Assembly (NCBI GenBank): GCA_963169765.1 | Contig: CAUJEN010000001.1 | Location: forward strand, 1 to 64,000 | Source: QWHO01 sp021404945 | GTDB taxonomy: Bacteria > Vulcanimicrobiota > Xenobia > Xenobiales > QWHO01 | Reading direction: 5' to 3' | Length of the DNA stretch: 64,000 nucleotides | Shown: positions 42,287 through 50,326 of the stretch, one piece after another | Layout: every line of letters starts with the position of its first letter | Numbering within the stretch: the stretch's first letter is position 1 | Program-made: the position numbers and the translations under genes | Notes under the pieces: model-generated | What the model was told of the DNA's origin: nothing | What the model saw: the letters and a program-made list of their open reading frames with translations, nothing else | Database searches by the model: none

Positions 42287-42871
42287 CTAGCCCTTGCGCT
42301 TGAGCCGGACGCCTCCCACGCGGAGGCTCGAGTCGTCCATCAGGATGCCGGGAGCACTGGCTTTCATGCCTTCGGCCAGGCGCTCCACCGAGCTCTGGCT
42401 CTGGGCTTTGCGCTCGGCCGCTTGCCGTTCCGCATCCTGCAGCAACCAGGTCCATTGCTGGAGTCGCCCGCAGCGGTCGATGGCGGCCTCCTCATGCTGC
42501 TTCTGCTCTTCCGTGCGCTGGCGGCAGTAGTAGGAGCCCCCGAGCAGAGCCAGTCCCACCACGATCCCGACACCCGGGCTCGAGACGAAGGTTGCGGCGG
42601 TGCCGTTGAGCAGAGCCGACGCGTTGGGGAGGATGAAGGCACCTGCGGCCACCGTGAAGAGAGCCTGACCGCCGAACCAGCAACGGCGCACGGCCGTCTC
42701 GCGGCCGGCCAGGCGGTCGGCCTGCTCGCACATGGCGCCGAACGTGTCTCCGGGAACACTGGCAAATACGCGCGTATCATGCTCGATCTGCTGGGCCATC
42801 TCCAACCGGTTGCTCTTCAGCTCGCCGGCCGCGGCGAAGAAATCCTGGCGCGAAAGACTCCTGATCTCCAT
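42287..42871 (-). CDS. hypothetical protein with a central membrane hairpin
   Basis: 194 residues from ATG 42871. A helical N-terminus (MEIRSLSRQDFFAAAGELKS), two membrane helices at about residues 66-112 (ALFTVAAGAFILPNASAL and VGIVVGLALLGGSYY), and a charged helical tail (RTEEQKQHEEAAIDRCGRLQ) that may form a coiled coil. The architecture suggests a membrane-anchored scaffold, but no family is recognised. The 220 bases between this stop and the Rieske gene hold nothing I can name. Confidence 0.7.
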   Translation of the reverse strand: MEIRSLSRQDFFAAAGELKSNRLEMAQQIEHDTRVFASVPGDTFGAMCEQADRLAGRETAVRRCWFGGQALFTVAAGAFILPNASALLNGTAATFVSSPGVGIVVGLALLGGSYYCRQRTEEQKQHEEAAIDRCGRLQQWTWLLQDAERQAAERKAQSQSSVERLAEGMKASAPGILMDDSSLRVGGVRLKRKG

Positions 42872-42933
42872 CCTGTCAAACCTAATGGGCCGACCTGAAA
42901 GATTGCTGATCAGCGGATAAGGCTCCGCCTCTT

Positions 42934-42980
42934 ACAGTTGCGCGCACTGATAATGTCAGGATATCAGTGTGCGCAACTGT
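42934..42980. other. long imperfect palindrome (19-bp stem, 9-nt loop)
   Basis: ACAGTTGCGCGCACTGATA (42934-42952) pairs with TATCAGTGTGCGCAACTGT (42962-42980) at 18 of 19 positions, the exception being a possible G-T pair. It sits between two divergent genes and has no T-run, so it is more likely an operator, a mobile-element scar or an RNA structure than a simple terminator. Confidence 0.7.
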
Positions 42981-43114
42981 AGAAACCACTTGAACGTTAC
43001 GCGCCCAGTTCCTGATCGGAACTGTGCGCTTCACTGTAAAGGTCTTGTCGACCAGAGCGACGATTTAACTTTTTCGTTCCTGTAACATGGTGCGACGTGC
43101 GTTAATCTTTTCGG

Positions 43115-43957
43115 GTGAATCCGATCGCCTGGGCCCGAAACTTTCTCTCCCACCGGCCCCTTCCCGCCGAGGACCGGAGGCGTCTCGTCGAGGAGGCGGC
43201 CGCCGATCAGGCCGATCGGTGGGTCCCGGGCACGCCCTTGAGCGAGACCCGCAACGCGCACTACACCAACACGCCCGCCGAGCTCGAGCAGGGTCTTGGC
43301 AGTGACGCCAACTGGCTCGAGGGTGACATCGGGCGTGAGTGGGGGATCCGCAAGCTGCCGCTCATCGGGCGTTTTCAGCAGTCCATCATGGCCCACGACC
43401 CCTACGACGTGAACGGCCTGTCACTGGACGAGTGGCTGGCCATCGGGGTCGCCTCCGGCAAGGGGCTGAAGCTGGATTTCAAGAGCTCTTCCGGCCTGGC
43501 CGAGATCCTCGACAAGGTGGAGGCCTGCGGCCTGCCGGACGAGAGCCTGATGTTCAACTCCGACGTGATCGCCGGGCCGGGCAGCCCGCGCATCAAGGGC
43601 CCGCTGGTGCGGTTCTTCCAGGACCGGGGCTTTGATCTCGCCCAGCTTCAGGAGATCCGCTCGCGCTTTCCGGAGGCGGTTCTGTCACTGGGATGCCTGA
43701 CCGGCAAGCAACCCCCGGGGACCCGCTACGGCCCTGGCGAGCTCGAGAAGCTCAAGGATTTCGCTGTCCAGGTGGGGGGTCCGATCAACTTCCCCCTGCG
43801 CGCCGAGTTCGTGGACGCTTCCGTGGTCAGCGCCCTCAAGCCTTACGGAACGGTCTCCATCTGGAACGACCCGGACACCTTCAAGCCCACCCCTGAGGAT
43901 GTGCTGCGCTTCCGGGCGATGGGAGTGGACGGGGTCATCGATCTGCGGAGCTCTTGA
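43115..43957 (+). CDS. FAM151/menorin-like (DUF2181) protein
   Basis: 280 residues from GTG 43115. Hallmarks of the FAM151 family: NAHYTNTPAELEQGL, ANWLEGDIG, the metal-site IMAHDPYD with GLSLDEWL, GKGLKLDFKS, and later SLGCLTG and NFPLRAEFVDAS. The fold is related to glycerophosphodiester phosphodiesterases (a TIM barrel with His and acidic residues), but activity is not established for the family, which is best known from animals. No signal peptide is visible. It is divergent from the hypothetical membrane protein across the palindrome at 42934-42980 and convergent with the monooxygenase gene. Confidence 0.82.
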   Translation: MNPIAWARNFLSHRPLPAEDRRRLVEEAAADQADRWVPGTPLSETRNAHYTNTPAELEQGLGSDANWLEGDIGREWGIRKLPLIGRFQQSIMAHDPYDVNGLSLDEWLAIGVASGKGLKLDFKSSSGLAEILDKVEACGLPDESLMFNSDVIAGPGSPRIKGPLVRFFQDRGFDLAQLQEIRSRFPEAVLSLGCLTGKQPPGTRYGPGELEKLKDFAVQVGGPINFPLRAEFVDASVVSALKPYGTVSIWNDPDTFKPTPEDVLRFRAMGVDGVIDLRSS

Positions 43958-43960
43958 AGC

Positions 43961-45058
43961 TCAGGCCGTCGCCAGGTCCCGCGCTGGCGCCGGCAGGGTG
44001 GCCAGGCGCGACGCCAGGGTTTTGGCCAGCACCCGCGAGTCGTCGCGCAGCCCGCGGAGGAACTGGCTGCGGAAAGTGCGCAGCCCGATCAATCCCAGGA
44101 AGAACAAGCCGGGAGCCTCGGTCGACTCCATCCCTTTGAGCGGGGGACGGTTCGTCTCCGGGTCCACCGTGACCAGCCCGGCCAGGTGGTCGAGAGCGGG
44201 GCGGTAGCCGGTGGCGTAGATCACCAGGTCGAAGTGGTCCTGACGGCCATCCGTGAACACCAGCGTCTCCCCCTCGAAGCGGGCGATCTCCGGCACGAGC
44301 GGCACCTCGCCCGACTCGATCATCTTGCGATGGTCGTCGCCGTTCATGCGCACGTTCAGGTTCCAGGGCGTGGTCGTGCCGGGAATGCGCACCCGGATCC
44401 CCTCCATCACCTGGGTGAGGGGGGCCATGCAGAGCTCGAAGAGGGTCGGAGGGAAGAAGTCGATCGGTTTGCCGTGCGAGATGGTGACATGGTAGCCGGC
44501 ATAGTGCAGGGCGGCCATGGTCTCGCCGGCCGACAGGCGACCGCCGACCACCAGTACCCGCCCCCGGTTTTTTCCGAGCATGTTGCGCACCGTGTGGACC
44601 CCTTTGAACTCCGACGAGTGGATCTGAGGCACGCTGCTCTGTGCGGCGCCGGGAATCTCCGGTACCCAGGGCTTGGAGAAGTAGCCGCTGGCGTTGACGA
44701 GCAGACTGGAGACGAATGGCCCCTGGTCGGTCTCGAGCTCGAAACCGGCGGGGTGCTTGCGCACCGACTTCACGGTCACTCCAGTGCGGAACTCGAGGTC
44801 GTGCTTGAGGGCGTATTCGGCCAGATACTCGGCGTACTGCTCGCGGCGGGTACGACTGAGCAGGCGCGAGAAGCGCACCGGCCCATCGGGCATCCGGTTG
44901 TTGAGCCAGGGCCCGTAGGTGGTATTGGCGGCCATGGTGTAGAAGGTGTTGCCGACGCGGTCGCTCTTTTCGAGGATGAGCGACTCGATGTTGCGCTGTT
45001 TGAGTTGCTGGGCCAGGGCCAGCCCACCCGGGCCCGCGCCGATGATCAGTACTTGCAT
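43961..45058 (-). CDS. flavin-dependent monooxygenase-like oxidoreductase
   Basis: 365 residues from ATG 45058. FAD motif LIIGAGPGGLALAQQL at the N-terminus, EKSDRVGNTFYTM, the NAD(P) motif VLVVGGRLSAGETMAAL near residue 167, and the late ATGYRPALDHL motif shared by flavin-containing and Baeyer-Villiger-type monooxygenases. The FMO-type fingerprint FxGxxxHxxx is only weakly seen as SSEFKGVHTVR. It could also be a related lysine or ornithine N-oxygenase-like enzyme. The stop is 3 bases from the end of the FAM151-like gene. The FNR-type box at 45095 is 42.5 bases before its start and is shared with the hydrogenase operon. Confidence 0.87.
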   Translation of the reverse strand: MQVLIIGAGPGGLALAQQLKQRNIESLILEKSDRVGNTFYTMAANTTYGPWLNNRMPDGPVRFSRLLSRTRREQYAEYLAEYALKHDLEFRTGVTVKSVRKHPAGFELETDQGPFVSSLLVNASGYFSKPWVPEIPGAAQSSVPQIHSSEFKGVHTVRNMLGKNRGRVLVVGGRLSAGETMAALHYAGYHVTISHGKPIDFFPPTLFELCMAPLTQVMEGIRVRIPGTTTPWNLNVRMNGDDHRKMIESGEVPLVPEIARFEGETLVFTDGRQDHFDLVIYATGYRPALDHLAGLVTVDPETNRPPLKGMESTEAPGLFFLGLIGLRTFRSQFLRGLRDDSRVLAKTLASRLATLPAPARDLATA

Positions 45059-45094
45059 GTTTTGAGCTTAGCGCCTGGCAGGTCGAGCAGAATA

Positions 45095-45106
45095 TGATTT
45101 ACGTCA
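45095..45106. promoter_or_regulatory. FNR/DNR-type operator between the monooxygenase and hydrogenase operon
   Basis: TGATTTACGTCA, the loosest of the set (TGA-N6-TCA kept). Centre is 42.5 bases before ATG 45058 (minus) and 33.5 or 42.5 before ATG 45134 or 45143 (plus). Confidence 0.55.
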
Positions 45107-45133
45107 TTTTTCGAAAGCTGACGGGGGGATAGG

Positions 45134-46225
45134 ATGACCGGGATGCAACGGATCTTACTGACCAGAGACTGGCCCGGGCTGCTGGCAGCCATCGAGGCCG
45201 AAGGCTACCAGCTGGTGGGCCCTGCGCTCAAGGACGGCGCCATCGTGATGCAGGAGCTGTCTTCTGACGAGGAGCTGCCCCGCGGCTGGACCGACCAGCA
45301 GGCGCCGGGCACGTACCGCCTGAGCAACGGAGGCACGAAGCTGTTTGACTACGGACCCGGTCCGGGCTCTTTCAAGCGTTTCTTCCACCCTCCCGAAGTC
45401 AGTCTCTTTCGGGTTCGCAAGAGCGCCGACGGGCTGGTCTTCGAGAGCTCGCCCGGCCCGGCTCGCCCCTACGCGCTGGTGGGCGCGCGCTCGTGCGATC
45501 TGGCCGCTATCGCCATCCAGGACCGGGTCCTGCTCGAGCAAGACGAGGTCTATCGGCGCAATCGTCAGGACCTGTTCGTGCTGGCCGTGCAGTGTAGCCG
45601 GGCGGGCGATCTTTGCTTCTGCACCTCGACCGGCTCGGGGCCAAAGGCCGAGAAGGGATATGACCTGGCCCTTACCGAGCTGCCCCAGGGCATGTTGCTC
45701 GAGGTGGGCTCGGAGGTGGGCCGCCGCGTGCTGGCCCGCGTTCCGACCCGGGCCGCTTCTGAGACCGATCTCGAGGATGCCGGCCGCGTCTGGCAGGCCA
45801 CCGCCCAGAGCATGCCCAGGCGCTTCGACGCCGAGAAGGTGCGCCGGCGCCTGGTCGAGGTGCCCGAGCACCCGCGTTGGAAAGAGGTGGCCGACCGCTG
45901 CCTGACCTGCGGCAACTGCACCCAGGTCTGCCCCACCTGCTTTTGCAGCAGCACCGTCGACTCGAGCAGTCTCGATGGCCAGCAAGCCGAGCGCACGCGG
46001 CTCTGGGACTCGTGCTTCTCGCTCGAGCTGAGCCACATCCACGGCCTGAACGTGCGCCAGAGCCCCCGCTCTCGCTATCGCCAGTGGCTCACCCACAAGC
46101 TTTCCACCTGGTTCGAGCAGTTCGGTAGCAGCGGGTGCGTGGGCTGTGGACGTTGCGTGGCCTGGTGCCCGGTGGGCATCGACATCCTGGAAGAGGCGGA
46201 GGCGCTTTGTGAGCCATCTATCTGA
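45134..46225 (+). CDS. hydB: NiFe hydrogenase (group 3b-like) iron-sulfur subunit beta
   Basis: 363 residues. ATG 45134 is taken as start, and ATG 45143 (MQRILLTRDW) is also plausible. Late in the chain are two four-cysteine clusters, CLTCGNCTQVCPTCFC and CVGCGRCVAWCPVGID, and before them a domain with GARSCDLAAIAIQDR. This is the beta subunit of cytoplasmic sulfhydrogenase-type enzymes, passing electrons between the NAD(P)-binding gamma subunit and the delta subunit. Gene order hydB, cNMP protein, hydG, hydD, hydA, protease with overlaps shows a single operon. It is likely under FNR-type control. Confidence 0.92.
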   Translation: MTGMQRILLTRDWPGLLAAIEAEGYQLVGPALKDGAIVMQELSSDEELPRGWTDQQAPGTYRLSNGGTKLFDYGPGPGSFKRFFHPPEVSLFRVRKSADGLVFESSPGPARPYALVGARSCDLAAIAIQDRVLLEQDEVYRRNRQDLFVLAVQCSRAGDLCFCTSTGSGPKAEKGYDLALTELPQGMLLEVGSEVGRRVLARVPTRAASETDLEDAGRVWQATAQSMPRRFDAEKVRRRLVEVPEHPRWKEVADRCLTCGNCTQVCPTCFCSSTVDSSSLDGQQAERTRLWDSCFSLELSHIHGLNVRQSPRSRYRQWLTHKLSTWFEQFGSSGCVGCGRCVAWCPVGIDILEEAEALCEPSI

Positions 46226-46643
46226 GCACCCATTCTGTCACAATCTGAGCTCGGCCCAGATCAAGGCCCTGGAGGCCATCGCCGAGCCGGCTTCCTATGA
46301 GCCGGACGACTTCTTGCTGCGGGCGGGCCACGAGGCCGACCGGGTCTTTTTGATCTGGGGGGGGCACGTGGCCCTGGAGATCAACGGGCGCATCCTGCAG
46401 ACGCTGGGCCCGGGAGACATCGTGGGGATCAGCTGGCTCGAGCCCCCCTTCCGCTGGAAGTTCGACGCCCGGGCGGTGGAGCGAACCCGCACCGTCCGCC
46501 TGGAGTCCGAGCCACTGCGGGAGATGCTCGGGCGCGACGAGGCCATGGCCAGCCGGGTCTACCGGCAGGTCAACCGCTCACTCTCCCAGCGGCTGGAGGC
46601 GGCCCGGCTTCAATTGCTCGACCTCTACGGAGCGCGCCGATGA
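46209..46643 (+). CDS. cyclic-nucleotide-binding-domain protein in the hydrogenase operon
   Basis: 144 residues from GTG 46209, overlapping hydB by 17 bases and hydG by 4. It is a lone Crp-type sensor barrel: FLLRAGHEADRVFLIWGGHV, TLGPGDIVGISWLEPP, then a C-terminal helix (VYRQVNRSLSQRLEAARLQL) and no DNA-binding helix-turn-helix. Stand-alone domains of this kind occur inside group 3b hydrogenase operons and may tune the enzyme post-translationally. That is inference. The phosphate-binding cassette typical of cAMP binders (GE-x6-RA) is not evident, so the ligand is unknown. Confidence 0.85.
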   Translation: MSHLSEHPFCHNLSSAQIKALEAIAEPASYEPDDFLLRAGHEADRVFLIWGGHVALEINGRILQTLGPGDIVGISWLEPPFRWKFDARAVERTRTVRLESEPLREMLGRDEAMASRVYRQVNRSLSQRLEAARLQLLDLYGARR

Positions 46644-47446
46644 CTCCCGCCCTGTACCGAGTCAGACGCCGCCGGGTCGAGCTGGAAGACACGGTCACGC
46701 TCGAGCTCGAGGAGGCTGCCGGCCGCAGCCGGCTGGACTTTGCTCCGGGTCAGTTCACCATGCTCTACTCCTTCGGGGTGGGCGAGATCCCCATCTCCAT
46801 CTCGGGCGATCCCGAGCAGAAAGAAACGCTGGTCCATACCATCAGGCAGGTGGGGGCCGTGTCGGGAGCCCTGGCCGGGCTGAAGAGGGGGGCCACGCTG
46901 GGCGTGCGCGGCCCGTTCGGCAGCCCCTGGCCGGTGCAGAAGACCGGCTGCGACGTGGTGCTGGTGGCCGGAGGTATCGGCCTGGCTCCGCTGCGGCCGG
47001 CCATCTACCACCTTTTGCGCCATCGCGATCGGTATGGCCGCATCACCCTGGTTTACGGAGCCCGCACTCCCGACGTGTTGCTTTACACCCGTGAGCTGGA
47101 GCGCTGGAAGCGCTCGCTCGAGCTGCTGGTCACGGTCGATCACGCCGACAGTCATTGGCGCGGGCACGTGGGTGTGGTGACCACGCTGTTGCCCCGGGTC
47201 GAGCTCGACCCCGCGAAGGCCGTGGCCATGGTCTGCGGCCCCGAGATCATGATGCGCTTTACCGCCGAGGCGCTCTTGAAACGGGGTCTGCCGGCCTCCC
47301 AGGTCTATGTCTCGCTCGAGCGCAACATGCACTGCGCCCTGGGCACCTGCGGTCACTGCCAGCTGGGCGGCCTGCTGGTCTGCCGCGACGGCCCCGTGCT
47401 CGACTACCAGACAGTGGCCCCTCTGCTGGCCACCCGGGAGCTGTGA
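46640..47446 (+). CDS. hydG: hydrogenase gamma subunit, FAD/NAD(P)-binding oxidoreductase
   Basis: 268 residues from ATG 46640. Ferredoxin-reductase fold: FAD-site stretch FAPGQFTMLYSFGVGEIPIS, NAD(P) domain DVVLVAGGIGLAPLRPAIYH, VYGARTPDVLLYTREL and MVCGPEIMMRFTAEAL, then a C-terminal [2Fe-2S] site with cysteines in MHCALGTCGHCQLGG and VCRDGPV. It moves electrons between NADPH or NADH and the hydrogenase. Overlaps the delta subunit start (TGATG). Confidence 0.94.
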   Translation: MTPALYRVRRRRVELEDTVTLELEEAAGRSRLDFAPGQFTMLYSFGVGEIPISISGDPEQKETLVHTIRQVGAVSGALAGLKRGATLGVRGPFGSPWPVQKTGCDVVLVAGGIGLAPLRPAIYHLLRHRDRYGRITLVYGARTPDVLLYTRELERWKRSLELLVTVDHADSHWRGHVGVVTTLLPRVELDPAKAVAMVCGPEIMMRFTAEALLKRGLPASQVYVSLERNMHCALGTCGHCQLGGLLVCRDGPVLDYQTVAPLLATREL

Positions 47447-48186
47447 TGAAGCCAAAACTTGCCGTCTATAAGTTCGCCTCCTGTGACGGTTGCCAGCTCA
47501 GCCTGCTCGATTGCGAGCGAGAGCTGCTGGCGGTGGCCGAGGTGGTCGAGATCGCCAACTTCGCCGAGGCCTCCCGGCGGGTGCTGAAGGGGCCCTATCA
47601 GCTGACCCTGGTGGAGGGCTCCATCACCACCCCCCACGACGCCCAGCGCGTCCACCAGATTCGGGCCGAGTCGAAGTTCCTGGTGACCATCGGAGCCTGT
47701 GCCAATGCCGGGGGAATCCAGGCCCTGCGCAACTTTGCCGACGTGGAGGAGTTCACCCGCACCGTCTATGCCCGGCCCGACTACATCAAGACCCTCGAAC
47801 GCTCGAGCCCCATCGCCGAGCACGTCAAGGTGGACTTCGCCCTGCAGGGCTGTCCCATCGATAAGAAGCAGCTGCTCGAGACCATCTCCGCCTTCCTGGC
47901 CGGGCGCGCGCCCGAGATCGCGACTCACAGCGTCTGCATGGAGTGCAAACGCCGGGGCACCATCTGCCTGATGACCGGCGCCGGCATCCCCTGTCTCGGG
48001 CCTATCACCCGGGCCGGTTGCGGAGCGCTCTGCCCTTCCTACCGCCGGGGCTGCTATGGTTGCTTCGGTCCCAGCGAGTCGCCCAACACCGAAGCTTTGA
48101 TGGGCCAGTTCCGCGAGCTGGGCGTGAGCGAGGGGGACATCGTGCGGGTGCTGCACACCTTCAACCCGGGAGCTTTCCAGAAATGA
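47446..48186 (+). CDS. hydD: hydrogenase delta (small) subunit
   Basis: 246 residues from ATG 47446. The proximal iron-sulfur cluster cysteines appear in KFASCDGCQLSLLDCE at the start, GACANAGGIQALRN near residue 84, and FALQGCPIDKKQLLETI. Further clusters are in HSVCMECKRRGTICLM and RAGCGALCPSYRRGCYGCFG. No Tat signal, so the enzyme is cytoplasmic as expected for group 3b. It partners the large subunit, whose ATG overlaps this stop by 4 bases. Confidence 0.95.
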   Translation: MKPKLAVYKFASCDGCQLSLLDCERELLAVAEVVEIANFAEASRRVLKGPYQLTLVEGSITTPHDAQRVHQIRAESKFLVTIGACANAGGIQALRNFADVEEFTRTVYARPDYIKTLERSSPIAEHVKVDFALQGCPIDKKQLLETISAFLAGRAPEIATHSVCMECKRRGTICLMTGAGIPCLGPITRAGCGALCPSYRRGCYGCFGPSESPNTEALMGQFRELGVSEGDIVRVLHTFNPGAFQK

Positions 48187-49478
48187 AGAAGAAGACGCGC
48201 ACCCTCAAAGTGGATTACCTGGCCCGGGTGGAGGGCGAGGGAGGGCTGCACCTCAAGCTGCGCGGCGACGAGGTAGTGGATGTACAGCTGAAGATCTTCG
48301 AACCTCCCCGGTTCTTCGAGGCCTTCATGCGGGGACGCAATTTCGGGGAAGCGCCCGACATCACCGCCCGCATCTGCGGCATCTGCCCGGTGGCCTACCA
48401 GATGAGCTCGGTGCAGGCCATGGAGCAGGCCCTGGGCGTAACCGTCACGCCCCTTATCGGCCGGCTGCGCCGGCTGCTCTACTGCGGAGAGTGGATCGAA
48501 AGCCACGTGCTGCACATCGCCATGCTCCACGCTCCCGACTTTCTGGGCTATCCCGACGCCATCGCCATGGCCCGCGACCATCGCGACCTGGTACAGAAGG
48601 CGCTCGAGCTCAAGCGGGCCGGAAACGAGATCGTGCGGCTGGTGGGCGGGCGCGAGATCCACCCCATCAACGTCAAGGTGGGAGGCTTCTATCGCCTGCC
48701 CACCCGCGAGGAGGCGGCCGGCCTGAAGCGCGAGCTGGAGGCGGTGTTGCCGGTGGCCCGCGAACTGGTGGCTTTTACGGCCGGGCTCGACTTTCCTGAC
48801 TTCGAGCGCGACTACGAGTTCGTGGCCCTGCGCCACGAGAGCGAGTACCCCCTGGAGCAGGGCCGGCTGGTCTCCAGCCAGGGCCTGGATGCCCCCGTAG
48901 CGGACTTTCCCGAGCACTTCGAGGAAGAGCACGTGGAGCATTCCAACGCCCTGCACTGTCGGATCAAGGCCCGCGGCTCCTACCTGGTGGGCCCGCTGGC
49001 CCGCTACGCGCTCAACTTCGACCGGCTGCCCCCTCACCTCAAGGAGGCGGCCCGCCAGGCCGGCCTGGGCCCGGTCTGTCGCAACCCCTTCCAGAGCATC
49101 GTGGTGCGGGCCCTGGAGGTGCAACTGGCGGTGGAGGAGGCCCTGGCCATCCTGGAGGGCTATCGTCCGGAGGGCAGCCCGTTCGTGGCCACGCCCGCTC
49201 GGGCCGGGGTGGGCCACGGGGCCACCGAGGCTCCCCGCGGGCTGCTCTATCACCGCTACCGCCTGAACGAGGACGGCACCATCGCCGAGGCCCACATCGT
49301 GCCTCCGACCTCGCAGAACCAGTCAGCTATCGAAGAGGACCTGCGCCGCTTCGTTCCCCCTCGCATCAGCCAGAGCGACGCGCAGCTGACCTACAACTGC
49401 GAGCACGCCATCCGCAATTATGACCCCTGCATCTCCTGCGCGACGCACTTTCTCAAGCTGCACCTGGAGCAGGTTTGA
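48183..49478 (+). CDS. hydA: NiFe hydrogenase large subunit (group 3b-like)
   Basis: 431 residues from ATG 48183. The four nickel-binding cysteines are in RICGICPVAYQ (about residue 62) and DPCISCATHFLKL near the C-terminus. The protein ends FLKLHLEQV after the His where maturation proteases cut, so a nine-residue tail should be removed. The catalytic centre makes or consumes hydrogen. Group 3b enzymes couple this to NADP(H) and some reduce polysulfide. The hyp genes for metal-centre assembly are not in the window and must lie elsewhere. Confidence 0.96.
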   Translation: MKKKTRTLKVDYLARVEGEGGLHLKLRGDEVVDVQLKIFEPPRFFEAFMRGRNFGEAPDITARICGICPVAYQMSSVQAMEQALGVTVTPLIGRLRRLLYCGEWIESHVLHIAMLHAPDFLGYPDAIAMARDHRDLVQKALELKRAGNEIVRLVGGREIHPINVKVGGFYRLPTREEAAGLKRELEAVLPVARELVAFTAGLDFPDFERDYEFVALRHESEYPLEQGRLVSSQGLDAPVADFPEHFEEEHVEHSNALHCRIKARGSYLVGPLARYALNFDRLPPHLKEAARQAGLGPVCRNPFQSIVVRALEVQLAVEEALAILEGYRPEGSPFVATPARAGVGHGATEAPRGLLYHRYRLNEDGTIAEAHIVPPTSQNQSAIEEDLRRFVPPRISQSDAQLTYNCEHAIRNYDPCISCATHFLKLHLEQV

Positions 49479-49906
49479 AGGTGCTCCTGATCGGGGTGGG
49501 CAACCCCGATCGGGGCGACGACGGAGCCGGTCCGGTCGTGGCCTCGCGCCTGCGTCTTCCCGAGGTGGAGGTGCGCCTGGCCCGGGGGGAGGCCACCGAG
49601 CTGCTGCAGCTTTTCAGCGGGCGCGACCGGGTCTACGTGGTCGACGCAGTGGTGTCGGGACGCTCACCCGGCACGCTCCACCGGCTCGACGGCCACGACC
49701 TGCCCGGCTTCATGCGCTCCACCTCGACCCACGGGCTGGGCCTTGCGGAGGCGGTGGAGCTTGCTCGCGTGCTGGGCTCGCTGCCCCGCGAGCTGGTGGT
49801 GCTGGGCATCGAGGCGGCCGACCTGACGCCGGGCACGGTGCTGTCCGCGCCGGTGAGCGAGGCGGTGGAACGACTGGTGGGGGCTCTGGAGAAGGAGCTG
49901 GGGTGA
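49475..49906 (+). CDS. hydrogenase maturation protease
   Basis: 143 residues from a TTG at 49475 overlapping hydA by 4 bases. The HyaD/HycI-type fold shows GVGNPDRGDDGAGPVVA at residues 7-23 with the metal-binding acidic residue, VVDAVVSGRSPGTL around residue 55, and a His in STSTHGLGLAEAVELA. It trims the C-terminal tail of the large subunit after nickel insertion. It is the last gene of the hydrogenase operon. A TTG start is weak but coupled by overlap. Confidence 0.92.
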   Translation: MKVLLIGVGNPDRGDDGAGPVVASRLRLPEVEVRLARGEATELLQLFSGRDRVYVVDAVVSGRSPGTLHRLDGHDLPGFMRSTSTHGLGLAEAVELARVLGSLPRELVVLGIEAADLTPGTVLSAPVSEAVERLVGALEKELG

Positions 49907-49944
49907 GGCGGCTCACGGCGTGATCCAGGCAAGTGGCCCGCGCA

Positions 49945-49968
49945 TGATCCAGCCACTCGGGTGGATCA
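49945..49968. other. inverted repeat after the hydrogenase operon
   Basis: TGATCCA (49945-49951) and TGGATCA (49962-49968) with a 10-base gap, and another TGATCCA at 49921. It could end the operon or bind a Crp/Fnr-type protein, but it does not have the N2 spacing of the other boxes. Confidence 0.35.
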
Positions 49969-50074
49969 CGGGCGTGCACGCGGGCACCAGGAAGAAACTT
50001 GTTAACAAAAGGTTACAATCATTTCACCCCCCCCACCTCGAAAGCGGGCCAGAAATGCCCTACAATGAAGGCGG

Positions 50075-50317
50075 ATGGACATGCCTGACGGACCGCTGCT
50101 CCCCCGCTCGTTCTGGCCGGATCCGGCTCAGCGCGAGCACGACCTGTACGCAGCCCGCTACCGGCTCGACCTGCAAGAGAAAGCCTGGAACGTCATGGTG
50201 CGCCGCTGGCCCGGAGGCACGGCCTTTGGCTCTGTTCCTCCTCCGGCCCCGACCTGGCAGCCCCCTGGACTTTCGGACCAAACGCGGGAGATCAATCCTG
50301 CAATCAAAGAAGGGTAG
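50075..50317 (+). CDS. small protein of unknown function ahead of the RiPP precursor
   Basis: 80 residues from ATG 50075: a polar helical centre (REHDLYAARYRLDLQEKAWN, VMVRRWPGGTAF) and a Pro-rich end (SVPPPAPTWQPPGLSDQ). It ends 9 bases before the precursor ATG, so it is probably co-transcribed. No family recognised. It could be a chaperone-like or leader protein of the cluster, or an unrelated small gene. A TACAAT hexamer lies at 50061-50066 and another at 50014-50019 beside the palindrome TTGTTAACAA (49999-50008), possible promoter elements. Confidence 0.55.
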   Translation: MDMPDGPLLPRSFWPDPAQREHDLYAARYRLDLQEKAWNVMVRRWPGGTAFGSVPPPAPTWQPPGLSDQTREINPAIKEG

Positions 50318-50326
50318 GTAACCCCC

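Noticed and set aside
49921..49932. TGATCCAGGCAA as another FNR-type box
   Set aside because: The right half-site is missing and no gene start lies at the expected distance.
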